Assembly (NCBI RefSeq): GCF_003054555.1
Contig: NZ_CP026304.1
Location: 6,138,001-6,202,000, forward strand
From: Streptomyces lunaelactis
GTDB lineage: Bacteria; Actinomycetota; Actinomycetes; Streptomycetales; Streptomycetaceae
Direction of reading: 5' to 3'
Length of the DNA: 64,000 bases
Part shown: positions 9,334-18,917 of the stretch, piece by piece
Position numbering within the stretch: the first letter of the stretch is position 1
Layout of the letters: each line of letters begins with the position of its first letter
The notes under the pieces: generated by a model
Database searches by the model: none
What the model saw: the letters and a program-made list of their open reading frames with translations, nothing else
Told to the model about the DNA's origin: nothing
Translations under genes and position numbers: made by a program

Positions 9334-9904
9334 GCCGGTGCCGGGTGAGTCGGCGCCCGGTGAGTCGGTGCCGGGTGACTCGGTGGCGGCCGAGTCGGTG
9401 GCGGCTGGGGAGCGGGCGCTCGGCGAGCTGCGGAAGGTCGCCCGGGTCGTCCTGCTCGACCCGCAGGACCGCATTCTGCTGATGCACGGGTACGAGCCCG
9501 AGGACCCGGCCGACCGCTGGTGGTTCACGCCGGGCGGCGGCCTGGAGGGCGACGAGACCCGGGAAGAGGCCGCGCTGCGCGAGCTGGCCGAGGAGACCGG
9601 GATCACAGAGGTGGAGCTGGGGCCGGTGCTGTGGCGGCGGACGTGTTCGTTCCCGTTCGACGGCCGCCGCTGGGACCAGGACGAGTGGTACTTCCTGGCA
9701 CGTACCTCGCAGACGGCGACCGCCCCGTGCGGGCTGACGGAGCTTGAGCAGCGCAGCGTCGCGGGGCTGAGGTGGTGGACGTCCGCCGAACTGTCGGCGG
9801 CGCGTGAGACGGTGTATCCGACCAGGCTCGCCGCGCTGCTGCGTACGCTGCTCGACGAGGGTCCTCCGGGCGCGCCGGTGGTCCTGGCCCCCGAAATCGT
9901 CTAG
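9323..9904 (+). CDS. Nudix (MutT-like) hydrolase
   Basis: 193 residues, starting with GTG inside the end of sipZ (11-bp overlap), so coupled to it. The Nudix box reads GGGLEGDETREEAALREL followed by AEETGI, with the catalytic glutamates in place. Family members hydrolyse nucleoside diphosphates linked to another group; the substrate is not predictable here. The first 25 residues are repeats of a 5-residue unit (PGES, VPGDS, VAAES). These come from direct DNA repeats of GGTGAGTCGG type at about 9340-9400 and may not be part of the fold. Confidence 0.88.
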   Translation: MSAEPVPGESAPGESVPGDSVAAESVAAGERALGELRKVARVVLLDPQDRILLMHGYEPEDPADRWWFTPGGGLEGDETREEAALRELAEETGITEVELGPVLWRRTCSFPFDGRRWDQDEWYFLARTSQTATAPCGLTELEQRSVAGLRWWTSAELSAARETVYPTRLAALLRTLLDEGPPGAPVVLAPEIV

Positions 9905-9959
9905 GGGCGCAGCGGACCGGCGCACAATAGGGGGACGTAAGGCTGAAGGGGAACATGCC

Positions 9960-10268
9960 ATGAGCGCCGAGGACCTCGAGAAGTACGAGACCGAGATGGA
10001 GCTGAAGCTCTACCGGGAGTACCGAGATGTCGTCGGGCTGTTCAAATATGTGATCGAGACCGAGCGCCGTTTCTACCTCACCAATGACTACGAGATGCAG
10101 GTGCACTCGGTACAGGGCGAGGTCTTCTTCGAAGTCTCGATGGCGGACGCCTGGGTCTGGGACATGTACCGACCGGCCAGATTCGTCAAGCAGGTGCGGG
10201 TGCTCACGTTCAAGGACGTGAATATCGAGGAGCTCAACAAGAGCGATCTCGAGCTTCCGGGTGGCTGA
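9960..10268 (+). CDS. DUF2469 family protein
   Basis: A 102-residue acidic protein, MSAEDLEKYETEMELKLYRE at the start, highly conserved among actinobacteria at this position between the signal peptidase and yraN genes. No membrane segment, signal or metal motif is visible. GAAGGGGAAC precedes the ATG at 9960. Its function is unknown. Confidence 0.88.
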   Translation: MSAEDLEKYETEMELKLYREYRDVVGLFKYVIETERRFYLTNDYEMQVHSVQGEVFFEVSMADAWVWDMYRPARFVKQVRVLTFKDVNIEELNKSDLELPGG

Positions 10269-10352
10269 GTTATCCACAATCGGTGAGCTGTCCACCAAGA
10301 TCCACTAGTGGGGGGCGGAGGCGTCACAGTCGGTGCCGGAGGTGGTGCCGAT

Positions 10353-10715
10353 ATGAACGCAACGGGGGCACTGGGGCGGTACGGCGAGGATCTGGCGGCA
10401 CGGCTGCTGGCCGAGGCCGGTATGACGCTGCTGGCGCGGAACTGGCGCTGCGGGCGGGCCGGTGAGATCGACATCGTGGCCCGGGACGGCGACGTGGTGG
10501 TCGTCTGCGAGGTCAAGACCCGCAGGGCGGGCCTGTTCGAGCATCCGATGGCCGCGGTCACGCCCACGAAGGCGGACCGGCTGAGACGGCTCGCCGAGTG
10601 CTGGCTCGACCGGCACGGCGGTTCGCCGCCGGGCGGGGTGCGCATCGACCTCGTGGGGGTGGTGCTGCCCAGGCGGGGCGCACCGCTCGTCGAGCATGCG
10701 CGGGGGGTGGCCTGA
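10353..10715 (+). CDS. yraN: UPF0102 family protein YraN
   Basis: A 120-residue protein with the restriction-endonuclease-like core of the YraN family: [20 protein letters not shown], then VCEVKTRR. The E-D-ExK arrangement resembles the catalytic PD-(D/E)xK triad of nucleases such as Holliday junction resolvases, but activity is unproven. GGAGG at 10338 supports the ATG at 10353. The stop overlaps the comM start. yraN-comM-dprA is a conserved actinobacterial order. Confidence 0.9.
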   Translation: MNATGALGRYGEDLAARLLAEAGMTLLARNWRCGRAGEIDIVARDGDVVVVCEVKTRRAGLFEHPMAAVTPTKADRLRRLAECWLDRHGGSPPGGVRIDLVGVVLPRRGAPLVEHARGVA

Positions 10716-12331
10716 TGGGGTTCGCCCGTGCGTGTTCGGTGGCGCTGGTGGGCGTCGAGGGCGTGGTGGTCGAGGTCCAGGCCGACCTGGAGCCGGGTGT
10801 GGCCGCGTTCACGCTGGTGGGGCTGCCGGACAAGAGCCTGGTGGAGAGCCGGGACCGGGTCAGGGCGGCGGTGGTGAACTCCGGGGCGGAGTGGCCGCAG
10901 AAGAAGCTCACGGTGGGGCTCAGCCCGGCGTCCGTGCCCAAGGGCGGCAGCGGTTTCGATCTCGCTGTGGCCATGGCGGTGCTCGGCGCGGCCGAGCGCA
11001 TCGACCCCAAGGCCATCGCCGATCTGGTGCTGATCGGGGAGCTCGGCCTGGACGGCCGGGTGCGGCCGGTGCGCGGGGTGCTGCCGGCCGTCCTCGCGGC
11101 CGCCGAGGCGGGCTACCGGCAGGTGGTCGTCCCCGAACAGACCGCGGGGGAGGCCTCGTTGGTGCCGGGTGTTTCGGTGCTCGGCGTCCGCAGCCTGCGG
11201 CAGCTCATCGCCGTACTGACAGATGAACCGGTGCCCGAGGAGGAGGCCGTCCCGGAGGGCAGCCCGGACCCCATGCTGGCCGGGCTGATGGTGCCCGGCG
11301 CGGGGGTGGGTACCGGGCTGGCGATGACGCCGGTGGAAGGGCCCGACCTGGCCGACGTCGCCGGGCAGCGCGCGGCGCGCAAGGCGCTGGAGGTCGCGGC
11401 GGCGGGCGGCCACCATCTGCTGCTGCACGGTCCGCCCGGCGCGGGCAAGACGATGCTGGCGGAGCGGCTGTCAGGGGTGCTGCCACCACTGACCAGGCGG
11501 GAGTCCCTTGAGGTCACAGCCGTCCACTCGGTGGCGGGCATCCTGCCGCCGGGCGAACCCCTGGTGCGTACGCCGCCGTACTGCGCGCCGCACCACTCGG
11601 CGACTATGCAGTCGCTCGTCGGCGGCGGAACCGGGCTGCCGAGGCCGGGGGCGGTGTCCCTGGCGCACCGAGGCGTGCTGTTCCTGGACGAGACCCCCGA
11701 ATTCTCGGGCAAGGCGCTGGACGCTCTGCGGCAGCCGCTCGAATCCGGGCATGTGGTGGTGGCCCGGAGCGCGGGTGTGGTGAGGCTGCCCGCCCGCTTT
11801 CTGATGGTCCTCGCGGCCAACCCCTGTCCCTGCGGACGGCACACCCTTCACGGGGCGGGGTGCGAGTGCCCGCCGTCGGCGGTCCGCCGCTATCAGGCGC
11901 GGCTGTCGGGACCGCTGCTCGACCGGGTCGATCTGCGGGTCGGGGTGGAGCCGGTGGACCGCAGCGACCTGCTGGGGCGGGGCGGACGCGGCGAGTCGAC
12001 GGCAGCCGTGGCGGCACGGGTCCGGGAAGCCAGGGAGCGTGCCGCGGCCCGGCTGGAGGGCACCCCCTGGAGGGTCAACAGCGAAGTGCCCGGCCATGAG
12101 CTGCGTACGCGCTGGCTCGTGGCGCCCGGGGCGCTGTCCGCCGCCGAGCGGGACATGGAGCGTGGTCTGCTCACCGCCCGTGGCCTGGACCGGGTGCTGC
12201 GGGTGGCGTGGACGGTCGCGGACCTCGCCGGGCGGGACAGGCCGCAGGCGCACGACGTCGACCTGGCCCTTCAGCTGCGTACGGGGATCTCGCGGGGTGT
12301 GCCCGTGACGCTCGGCGGAGGAGGGCGGTGA
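10715..12331 (+). CDS. comM: YifB/ComM-family magnesium chelatase-like AAA+ ATPase
   Basis: 538 residues. The N-terminal domain is ChlI-like (VEVQADLEPGVAAFTLVGLP, a Lon-protease-like fold). The AAA+ domain has Walker A GPPGAGKTM near residue 240 and Walker B GVLFLDE near 326. Four cysteines (NPCPCGRHTLHGAGCEC) follow, and a C-terminal lid domain ends the protein. In Vibrio, ComM is a branch-migration helicase that helps integrate foreign DNA during transformation; the role in Streptomyces is inferred. ATG overlaps the yraN stop, and the comM stop overlaps the dprA start. Confidence 0.92.
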   Translation: MGFARACSVALVGVEGVVVEVQADLEPGVAAFTLVGLPDKSLVESRDRVRAAVVNSGAEWPQKKLTVGLSPASVPKGGSGFDLAVAMAVLGAAERIDPKAIADLVLIGELGLDGRVRPVRGVLPAVLAAAEAGYRQVVVPEQTAGEASLVPGVSVLGVRSLRQLIAVLTDEPVPEEEAVPEGSPDPMLAGLMVPGAGVGTGLAMTPVEGPDLADVAGQRAARKALEVAAAGGHHLLLHGPPGAGKTMLAERLSGVLPPLTRRESLEVTAVHSVAGILPPGEPLVRTPPYCAPHHSATMQSLVGGGTGLPRPGAVSLAHRGVLFLDETPEFSGKALDALRQPLESGHVVVARSAGVVRLPARFLMVLAANPCPCGRHTLHGAGCECPPSAVRRYQARLSGPLLDRVDLRVGVEPVDRSDLLGRGGRGESTAAVAARVREARERAAARLEGTPWRVNSEVPGHELRTRWLVAPGALSAAERDMERGLLTARGLDRVLRVAWTVADLAGRDRPQAHDVDLALQLRTGISRGVPVTLGGGGR

Positions 12332-12945
12332 TGCCGGGAGCGGGATCAGGGGCGGGACCAGGGCCCGGAGTGGAGTCAGGTGCGGGGGACGAGGAGCGGG
12401 TTGCGCGGGCCGCGTTGACGCGGGTGATCGAGCCGGGGGACGAGTGCGGCGGGCGGTGGCTGCGCGAGTTCGGGGCCAGGGAGCTCTTGGCGCGACTCGC
12501 CTCGCCGGAGTACGAGGAGCCGGCGCTGCCCGGCGCCACGGCGCGCCGACTCGCGGGTTACCGGATGCGGGCGGCTGCGGCCGACCCGGACCGGGATCTG
12601 GCGGCGGTCGCCGCGGTCGGAGGCCGCTTCATCTGTCCCGGCGAGCAGGAGTGGCCCACCCAGCTCGACGATCTCGGTGACGGCAGACCCATTGGGCTCT
12701 GGGTGCGGGGGCAGGCCGACCTGCGGAAATGGGCGCTGCGATCCGTCGCGGTGGTCGGAGCGAGGGCCTGCACGCCGTACGGGGCGCATATGGCGGCCAG
12801 TCTCGGCTCCGGGCTCGCGGAGCGCGGCTGGGTCGTGGTGTCGGGCGCCGCCGGCGTTCTGTATCCAGTGACCGTTGTTGCTGAGGCTCGTTGTCACCCC
12901 TGTGATCGAGATCGAGTCGAGCGCCCGGTGCTGGCAGCTCCATAG
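12331..12945 (+). pseudogene. dprA: dprA, 5' fragment, interrupted by a mobile element
   Basis: N-terminal 174 codons of the single-strand DNA-binding, RecA-loading protein DprA/Smf, ending in VVSGAA at base 12852. It includes the SAM-like N-terminal region and the start of the Rossmann core (VAVVGARACTPYGAHMA, GLAERGWVVVSGAA). The frame then runs into the inserted element and adds about 30 unrelated residues before a TAG at 12943. The rest of dprA is at 41792-42475. A truncated product, if made, lacks most of the Rossmann fold and should not be active. ATG at 12331 overlaps the comM stop. Confidence 0.93.
12847..12860. other. Left junction of the level-1 element
   Basis: GCCGCC (dprA Ala-Ala codons) is followed by GGCGTTC and then TGTATCC. 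The dprA frame breaks after 12852. The 7 bases GGCGTTC do not belong to the restored dprA and may be a coupling sequence brought from the previous site, as happens with Tn554. This reading is inference. Confidence 0.6.
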
Positions 12946-14362
12946 GTACGTTCCGCGCCGTTCGGCGGATGCCGTGGCCGAGCTACTCGAGGAGGTCCTG
13001 CCGGGTTGTGCTGCTCGGACGGGGAACCCGGACGTACGCGACGGGCAGCGCTTCGTGATCGGTCCCTACGGACGGTCCGATCTGCGGGTGAACTCGTGCC
13101 TGGGCTCGTCGAAGTGGCGGCGACTGGCCTGGCGCACGCAGCGCGATTACTCGTACTCGCTGATGGTGTGGCTGAACTACCTGCTCACGATCGGTGTGAA
13201 CTGGTGGGACGCCGACGACGAGGTGGCGTCCGAGTTCCTGTTCTGGCGTGTCACGGATCCTGCGAACGAAGACGCGGTGGAGACAGGGACCTTCGCCCGG
13301 GATCTCGCAGGGCTGAAGAAGTTCTACAAATTGGCCGCGCGCTTCGGAATCGTTGACCCGTTCGCGGACATGGATGCGCCGCGCATCGTCCGTCACGCGG
13401 ACGTCAAGTGGCTCGACCCCGGCGGATACGCCCGATGGGTTGACCTGGGAATCCGGGGCTTCGATCTCCACGGCCGGCCGGATCCGTGGTGGAAGGGCCG
13501 CAACGACCAGCGGGACCGGGCGTTCTGCGACGGTCTCTACGGTAACGGCCTGCGGGTCTCGGAGTGGGCCAGCGTGGTGCTGCCCGAGCTACCCGCCTAC
13601 GACCGTCGGCGGGGCTTCTTCACCTGCGAGCTCGCCGATGCCTGCGCGAAGGGCGGCTACGGACACAAGTACTGGATGCCGAGATCAGCCCTGCGCGGGG
13701 TGCTGGGTTATGTCGAAGTCGCCAGGGCGGCCGCGGTCCGGCGGGCTCAGGCTGCAGGCCGCTACGAGCGGATCGCCAACCGGCGCATCGTGCTGGCCAC
13801 CCACGGCACGCATTCGGTGACCATGTCCTCGGCCGACGGCGGTTCCCAGAAGGAGAAGTGGAACGACGTCGGGCCGCAGACCCGGATGCTTCTGTTCCGC
13901 CGGACCTCCCAGGGCCTGGAGCCGGTGGCCCTCTGGTTGAACGAGGACGGCCTGCCGCGCGACATCGGCGGTTGGGAGCACACCTTCGACGTCGCGAACG
14001 AGCGGATCGAATCGCTCGGACTGGAGAACTTCAGCTGCACCGCCCACATGCTGCGGCACAGCTTCGCGCTGAGGTGGTACGCGGTCGGCAAGCTGATCAA
14101 GTACGCACGCCTGGGGCACCTGACGGACGACGAACAGCGCGACTTCCGCGAGGAGGTCGGCAACACCTGGCACCTGGTCCAGACGATGCTCGGGCACCGC
14201 AGCGTCGAGACGACAAAAACCGTCTACCTCGAGCCCTTCCAGACGCTGGAGGTGGAAGCGCTGCTGGCCCACGCCGACGGCTTCCCGGTCACGTCGTTCA
14301 TGGCCGACGTGTTCGCCGAGCATCCGTGGGTCCGCACCGATCCGCTGGCGGTGGCCCGGTGA
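12902..14362 (+). CDS. Tyrosine recombinase, TnpA-like, first of three
   Basis: 486 residues from GTG at 12902; upstream TTG codons at 12875-12880 are possible but lie in the terminal region. It has a complete tyrosine-recombinase active site: Arg in GNGLRVSEWA, HMLRHSF (HxxR), LGHRSVETT, and the nucleophile in TVYLEPF near the end. The N-terminal half is a SAM-like core-binding domain (TQRDYSYSLMVWLNYL). It is longer than Tn554 TnpA (361 residues). It presumably does the strand exchange for insertion in dprA. GTGA overlap with the next gene. Confidence 0.88.
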   Translation: MIEIESSARCWQLHRYVPRRSADAVAELLEEVLPGCAARTGNPDVRDGQRFVIGPYGRSDLRVNSCLGSSKWRRLAWRTQRDYSYSLMVWLNYLLTIGVNWWDADDEVASEFLFWRVTDPANEDAVETGTFARDLAGLKKFYKLAARFGIVDPFADMDAPRIVRHADVKWLDPGGYARWVDLGIRGFDLHGRPDPWWKGRNDQRDRAFCDGLYGNGLRVSEWASVVLPELPAYDRRRGFFTCELADACAKGGYGHKYWMPRSALRGVLGYVEVARAAAVRRAQAAGRYERIANRRIVLATHGTHSVTMSSADGGSQKEKWNDVGPQTRMLLFRRTSQGLEPVALWLNEDGLPRDIGGWEHTFDVANERIESLGLENFSCTAHMLRHSFALRWYAVGKLIKYARLGHLTDDEQRDFREEVGNTWHLVQTMLGHRSVETTKTVYLEPFQTLEVEALLAHADGFPVTSFMADVFAEHPWVRTDPLAVAR

Positions 14363-16260
14363 GCCGGGGACGGCGGGCTGCCCTGCCGACCGGGACCAGG
14401 ACCCGGCATGGACTGATGACGGCCGAGGACGGCCGCCGGATCGTCCGGTGCTACAGCCAGGACGGCGAGGACCGCGTCGACTTCGACGTGTCGGCTCTGA
14501 CCATTCCCGAGGCCCTGCGCGAGCCGCTGATCGCGGCTTTGGTCGCCCGCACCGCGCCTGGAGCGGGGCTGACTTCCCAGCACTCCTTCAAGAAGTCCCA
14601 CCAGGCCTTGGTGGCGTTCGACCGCTACCTCATGGCCCTGGAAGTCGTCCCGCAGAGTGCGGCTGAGGTCGCCCCCGGGCACTTCGACGGGTTCTACGAC
14701 CACCGCAAGGCCGAGGGCATCAAGACCGCCTCGAACGAACTGGCAGATCTGCGCCTGCTGCTGCTTCAAACAGCGGGTACCAGCGACGCTCTGGCGGGCC
14801 GACTCGCCGGGGCCCTGCCGGCCCGCCACGAGGGCGAGCCCGCCCACAGCTACAGCCGGACCGAGTTGAAGAGGATCGCGCAGGCCGCGCGGACGTCCTT
14901 GCGCTCGGCGGAGACGCGCATCCGCGGCAACCGCGAGGTGCTGGAGACGTTCCGCGCGGGGGACCTCGACGTCAGCGCCGATGTCCACCTGCGGCGCCGC
15001 CTCCAGATCCTTGACCATCTGGACCGTGTCGGTGACGTTCCCCGCCGGATGCGCAAAGCCGGCGGAGTGATCTCCTACGCCCCCGAAACCTGGGTGATGT
15101 CGAAGGGCAAGCTCAAGGACGTCGTTGGGTGGCTCTATCTGACCCCGGAGGAAATCGCCGCCGTCGCCGTGCTGTTCGGCGTCATGACGGGCCAGAACCC
15201 GGAGCCGATCTTGAAGATGACAGCCGCCCACCACCGGGCGGACGGCGGGGTCGGACCCGGCACCGCGATTGTTGGCCTGCGCAAGCCGCGTCGCCAGAGC
15301 CGGGCCTACATGGACCTGGCGCTGACCGAGGTCCCGGACTGGATCAGCATCCCGGAACAACCTGATCAGCTGCCCACGCGGGACATCCTGCACACACCCT
15401 TTGGTCTCTACGTCCTGATCCACGACCTGACCGCACGGGCCCGGCACTTCGCCGGCGGCAACCGCCTCCTGGTCACCTACATGTCCTCCGGCGGCGGCCC
15501 GGGCGCTGCCAAGGGCCGGGGTTGGCGCCCGATTCGGACGGACGGAGCGCTGATCAGCAGCCTCGGCAGAGTCTGGAACCTGCCCTCGGACGAGGTGGAC
15601 AAGGAGGGCCGGCCGCTGCCGCTGCGGCCGTTGCGGCTGGAGACGCTGCGGATGACCTACATCGAGCTCCACCAGAAGCCCGTAGCCCACACGCAGCGGA
15701 CAGCGACCCGCTACCTGGTCCGCAACCGCGGCAACATCAACGAATACCGCACGGTCGTCGCCCAGGCGCTGACCGCCGAGGTCGCCAAGGCACGAGCCCG
15801 GTCCAAGATCACCACGATGACCGCTGAGCAGGTGGCCCAGGCTCAGGAGAACGTCGAAGAGGCTGCCGCTGAGATGGGCTTGGAGCCGGTGGTGCTCAAG
15901 CGGATGCTCGCGGGGGAGCTGGACACGGTGCTGGGGGCCTGCGCCGACAACAACAACGGCTCCTACAACCCGGGGGAGCCCTGCCGGGCCTCGTTCCTGC
16001 TCTGCCTGGACTGCGAATGCGCCAGGGCCCTGCCCTGGCACCTTCCGCTGCAGATTGTCGTCCACGACCGGCTCGCCGAGCGGCGCGAGCAGATGGGCCC
16101 GCTGCAATGGGCCGAGCGTTTCGCCGGCCCGCACGCACAGCTGGCTGACTTGCTGGACCAGGCGGACGACACGGCCGTCGAGGATGCCCGCAGATCTGCC
16201 GGGCCCGCCGAGCACAAGCTCGCGGACCGCCTGCTGAACAGGGAGCTCGACATCCGATGA
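14359..16260 (+). CDS. Tyrosine recombinase-like protein, TnpB-like, second of three (degenerate site)
   Basis: 633 residues, almost the length of Tn554 TnpB (630). GTG at 14359 overlaps the stop of the first recombinase. The box I region reads VMTGQNPEPIL, lacking the usual Arg. A box II-like segment is LETLRMTYIELH, and the C-terminal part has AHTQRTATRYL with a possible tyrosine. A cysteine cluster near the end (PGEPCR, then LLCLDCECAR) resembles the C-terminal Cys motif of large Tn554-type recombinases. It is probably a structural or regulatory partner and not a fully active recombinase; this is inference. ATGA overlap with the third gene. Confidence 0.82.
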   Translation: MSRGRRAALPTGTRTRHGLMTAEDGRRIVRCYSQDGEDRVDFDVSALTIPEALREPLIAALVARTAPGAGLTSQHSFKKSHQALVAFDRYLMALEVVPQSAAEVAPGHFDGFYDHRKAEGIKTASNELADLRLLLLQTAGTSDALAGRLAGALPARHEGEPAHSYSRTELKRIAQAARTSLRSAETRIRGNREVLETFRAGDLDVSADVHLRRRLQILDHLDRVGDVPRRMRKAGGVISYAPETWVMSKGKLKDVVGWLYLTPEEIAAVAVLFGVMTGQNPEPILKMTAAHHRADGGVGPGTAIVGLRKPRRQSRAYMDLALTEVPDWISIPEQPDQLPTRDILHTPFGLYVLIHDLTARARHFAGGNRLLVTYMSSGGGPGAAKGRGWRPIRTDGALISSLGRVWNLPSDEVDKEGRPLPLRPLRLETLRMTYIELHQKPVAHTQRTATRYLVRNRGNINEYRTVVAQALTAEVAKARARSKITTMTAEQVAQAQENVEEAAAEMGLEPVVLKRMLAGELDTVLGACADNNNGSYNPGEPCRASFLLCLDCECARALPWHLPLQIVVHDRLAERREQMGPLQWAERFAGPHAQLADLLDQADDTAVEDARRSAGPAEHKLADRLLNRELDIR

Positions 16261-18419
16261 CATCTCCCGCCCCGATCATGCTCGGCGAGCCGGACGGGCT
16301 TCCCGAAGGACTCCCAGAAGGCACCATCTGGCCGGGCCCGGACACGCTCGTGCTGATGAACCGCCAGATCAGGAGTGACGTCGATACGGCTCGGCTGTCG
16401 CGCTTCGCCGACAACCGCTGGGACCTCAACCCCGGGATCTTCGAGGACCATGCACGGTCCCAGTCCCTGAACTTCGAGGTCGTCCCCGATTCGTTGCGGC
16501 TGGCCACGAAGTTCTATGTCTGGCAGTTGATCAACCACCCGGAGGCCCGCACCATGCGGCGCTCGGTGACGGGCCGCACGGCACTGCACACGATCGAGAT
16601 CTTCTTCTACGGTTCCCTGCAGCACGTCCTGAAGTGGTTCGCGGGCCAGGGGATCACCGAGTTCTGCCAGGTCACCCACGACATCCTTTGGAACTACCTG
16701 GACGCGCTTGACGGGGACGACGTCGCCATCCACAAGCGCTACCGCCGCATCACCGAAGTCCGGCGGCTGTGGATCCACCGCAGCATTCTGCCGTTCTACC
16801 TGCGGCTTCCCGAGGCGCCCCCCTGGGACGGCGAAGACACCCAGGACCTGCTCGAACGAACCCGCGGCGACCGGGAGAACCGCACGAAGCGGATCAGCGA
16901 GCACACCATGCAGGCCCTGCTGCGGTGGGCCATTCGCTTCCTGGAGGACTTCAGCGAGGACATCCTGGCCTCCTGGGACGAATACCAGACCCTGCTGGCG
17001 CGGCGCCCAGAGCGCATGCGGGGCAAACGGCGCCGACGCCAGTCCGGCGAGCTTCAGGCCGACGTCACCGCCTACCTCGCCAGGCTCCGCAGCCGGGGCG
17101 AGAGCCTGCCCGGCACCCGACGTGACGACGGCACCCTGGATCTGGCCTGGCGCCACATCGCGGCGCTGCTGAACTGTGCGGGCTCGTTCCAGGTCACGGC
17201 GTCCGGACGCATGATCATGGAATCCGGACTGCCCGTCGGTGAGGACATCTACCTCGACACCCCTGCCACCGCCCAGCTGGACGGGCACCCCTGGCATCCA
17301 CGGATCACGTTCGACCAGGCCCCGCGGCTGGCCCGGCTGCTGAGCACAGCCTGCTTCATCATCGTCGCCTACCTCTCGGGCGCCCGCGTCGGAGAGGTCC
17401 TCAACCTGCGGCGGGGCTGCGTCAACTTCGACAAGGACACGAGCCTGTGGTTCATCGAGGGGCTCTACTTCAAGGGCGCCGAGGGCGAGGACGGCAACAA
17501 GATCCCGGAAGGCACCCTCCGCGAAGACCCCTGGGTGGTCATCGAGCTCGTCTCCCGGGCCGTTGCGGTCCTTGAGCGACTGCACGAGAGTCACCTGCTC
17601 TTCCCGAACCGGCTCAAGCCGATCAAGCAAACGCCCGGCAAGGAACCGAAACGCCGCGGTGAAGCCCGCTCAGACCGGATCATCGCCGAGGATCTGGCCA
17701 AGTTCGCCGCCTGGGTCAACGAGCGCTGCCAGCAGCTTGGCCGCAAGGATCACATTCCCGCCGACGCCGCCGGACCGATCGCAGCCAGCCGTTTCCGGCG
17801 GACGCTGGCCTGGTTCATCCGGCGCAAGCCCCGCGGCCTGATCGCCGCATCCATTCAATACGGACATGCCTACACCCAAATGCTCCAGGGCTACGCCGGC
17901 TCCTACGAGGCCGGATTCCTGGACGACTACGCATTCGAGGACTGGCTTTTCCGCATGGAAGGCATCGCCGAAGACGAACAACGACTCCTCGCAGGCGAGC
18001 ACGTCAGCGGACCTGCCGCCGACGCCTACCGCTACCGCGTCCAGGCGGCCAGCCGCGAGTTCGCCGGCCGCGTCCTGAACAGCGAACGGCATGCCCGCGA
18101 CATGCTCGGCAACCCACTCCTGCAGATCCACCACGGCGAGGGCATGACCTGCGTCCTCAACCCCGCCGTCGCGGCCTGCCAGCTCAGAGGCTCGGCGGAC
18201 GACTCCATGGTCACCCCCGACACCGACGACTGCCGCCCCCGCTGCCAGTGCCTCGCCCGCACCGACCGAGACATCGAGGTCATCCAAGAACGCGTGGAAG
18301 AGCTCGCCGGGATCGTCACGGACCCCCTCGCCCCACCCATCCGTCACGCGCGCGAGCAGCACGAACTCGACCGGCTCCGCGCAATCATCGAAGATCATCA
18401 GCGCGGAGCCCAGGAATGA
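16257..18419 (+). CDS. Tyrosine recombinase, large, third of three
   Basis: 720 residues. Box I is LSGARVGEVLNLRRGC with the catalytic Arg. A possible Lys lies in LYFKGAEG. Box II is SRFRRTLAWF (His of HxxR replaced). The tail of the active site is QYGHAYTQMLQGYAGS with the candidate nucleophile Tyr. A Cys-rich C-terminus (TCVLN, AACQL, then DCRPRCQCLAR) follows. The N-terminal 250 residues include a helical core-binding region. The gene overlaps its neighbours on both sides by 4 bases, so all four products are probably made together and act as one complex. Confidence 0.85.
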   Translation: MTSPAPIMLGEPDGLPEGLPEGTIWPGPDTLVLMNRQIRSDVDTARLSRFADNRWDLNPGIFEDHARSQSLNFEVVPDSLRLATKFYVWQLINHPEARTMRRSVTGRTALHTIEIFFYGSLQHVLKWFAGQGITEFCQVTHDILWNYLDALDGDDVAIHKRYRRITEVRRLWIHRSILPFYLRLPEAPPWDGEDTQDLLERTRGDRENRTKRISEHTMQALLRWAIRFLEDFSEDILASWDEYQTLLARRPERMRGKRRRRQSGELQADVTAYLARLRSRGESLPGTRRDDGTLDLAWRHIAALLNCAGSFQVTASGRMIMESGLPVGEDIYLDTPATAQLDGHPWHPRITFDQAPRLARLLSTACFIIVAYLSGARVGEVLNLRRGCVNFDKDTSLWFIEGLYFKGAEGEDGNKIPEGTLREDPWVVIELVSRAVAVLERLHESHLLFPNRLKPIKQTPGKEPKRRGEARSDRIIAEDLAKFAAWVNERCQQLGRKDHIPADAAGPIAASRFRRTLAWFIRRKPRGLIAASIQYGHAYTQMLQGYAGSYEAGFLDDYAFEDWLFRMEGIAEDEQRLLAGEHVSGPAADAYRYRVQAASREFAGRVLNSERHARDMLGNPLLQIHHGEGMTCVLNPAVAACQLRGSADDSMVTPDTDDCRPRCQCLARTDRDIEVIQERVEELAGIVTDPLAPPIRHAREQHELDRLRAIIEDHQRGAQE

Positions 18420-18847
18420 CCGTCCTCCCTCTCGACGGCGAGGGCGACCCAGTCCGCCGCGAGATCATCGCCGCCATCAACCGCCTCCTCGCCGGCACCC
18501 CGCACCGATCCAACGGACGCCTGAACGTCACCCAGCTGGCGATTGAGGCCGACGTCAAACGCTGGCACCTCACCCACCAGCACACCGACCTCAAGGATCG
18601 GTTTCAGGCCGAGGCCGCAGCGGCAGAGGGCAAGCGGAAAGCGGCAGCCCAGTCCGCTGACGCCTTTGAAAACCTGAAGCGCGAGCACGCTGAGCTCCGC
18701 CAGTACTGCCGTCAGCTCGAGAGCCGCCTGGAGATTTATGCGACGGCCCTCAACCAGCTCGCGCTGGAATACGCAGCCCTGTCGGGGCGCGATGCCGACG
18801 CTGCCAAGGTCAGGACACTGCCACGACGTCGCCAGCCCTTGCCCTGA
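18416..18847 (+). CDS. Small coiled-coil protein, TnpC-like (DUF6262-like)
   Basis: 143 residues, the length range of Tn554 TnpC (125). It has an N-terminal region resembling a helix-turn-helix (NVTQLAIEADVKRWHLTHQH) and a long coiled coil (about 55-125, rich in Ala, Glu, Lys, with LKREHAELRQYCRQLESRLE). ATGA overlap with the third recombinase. TnpC of Tn554 biases insertion orientation and is not strictly required; a similar accessory role is inferred. Small proteins of this kind regularly follow such recombinase trios in actinobacteria. Confidence 0.8.
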   Translation: MTVLPLDGEGDPVRREIIAAINRLLAGTPHRSNGRLNVTQLAIEADVKRWHLTHQHTDLKDRFQAEAAAAEGKRKAAAQSADAFENLKREHAELRQYCRQLESRLEIYATALNQLALEYAALSGRDADAAKVRTLPRRRQPLP

Positions 18848-18917
18848 ACAGGGACACAGAGGGACACATTCACGGTATGGGGACTGGCCAGTCGAAGATC
18901 GAGATCAGGCTCGAAGT

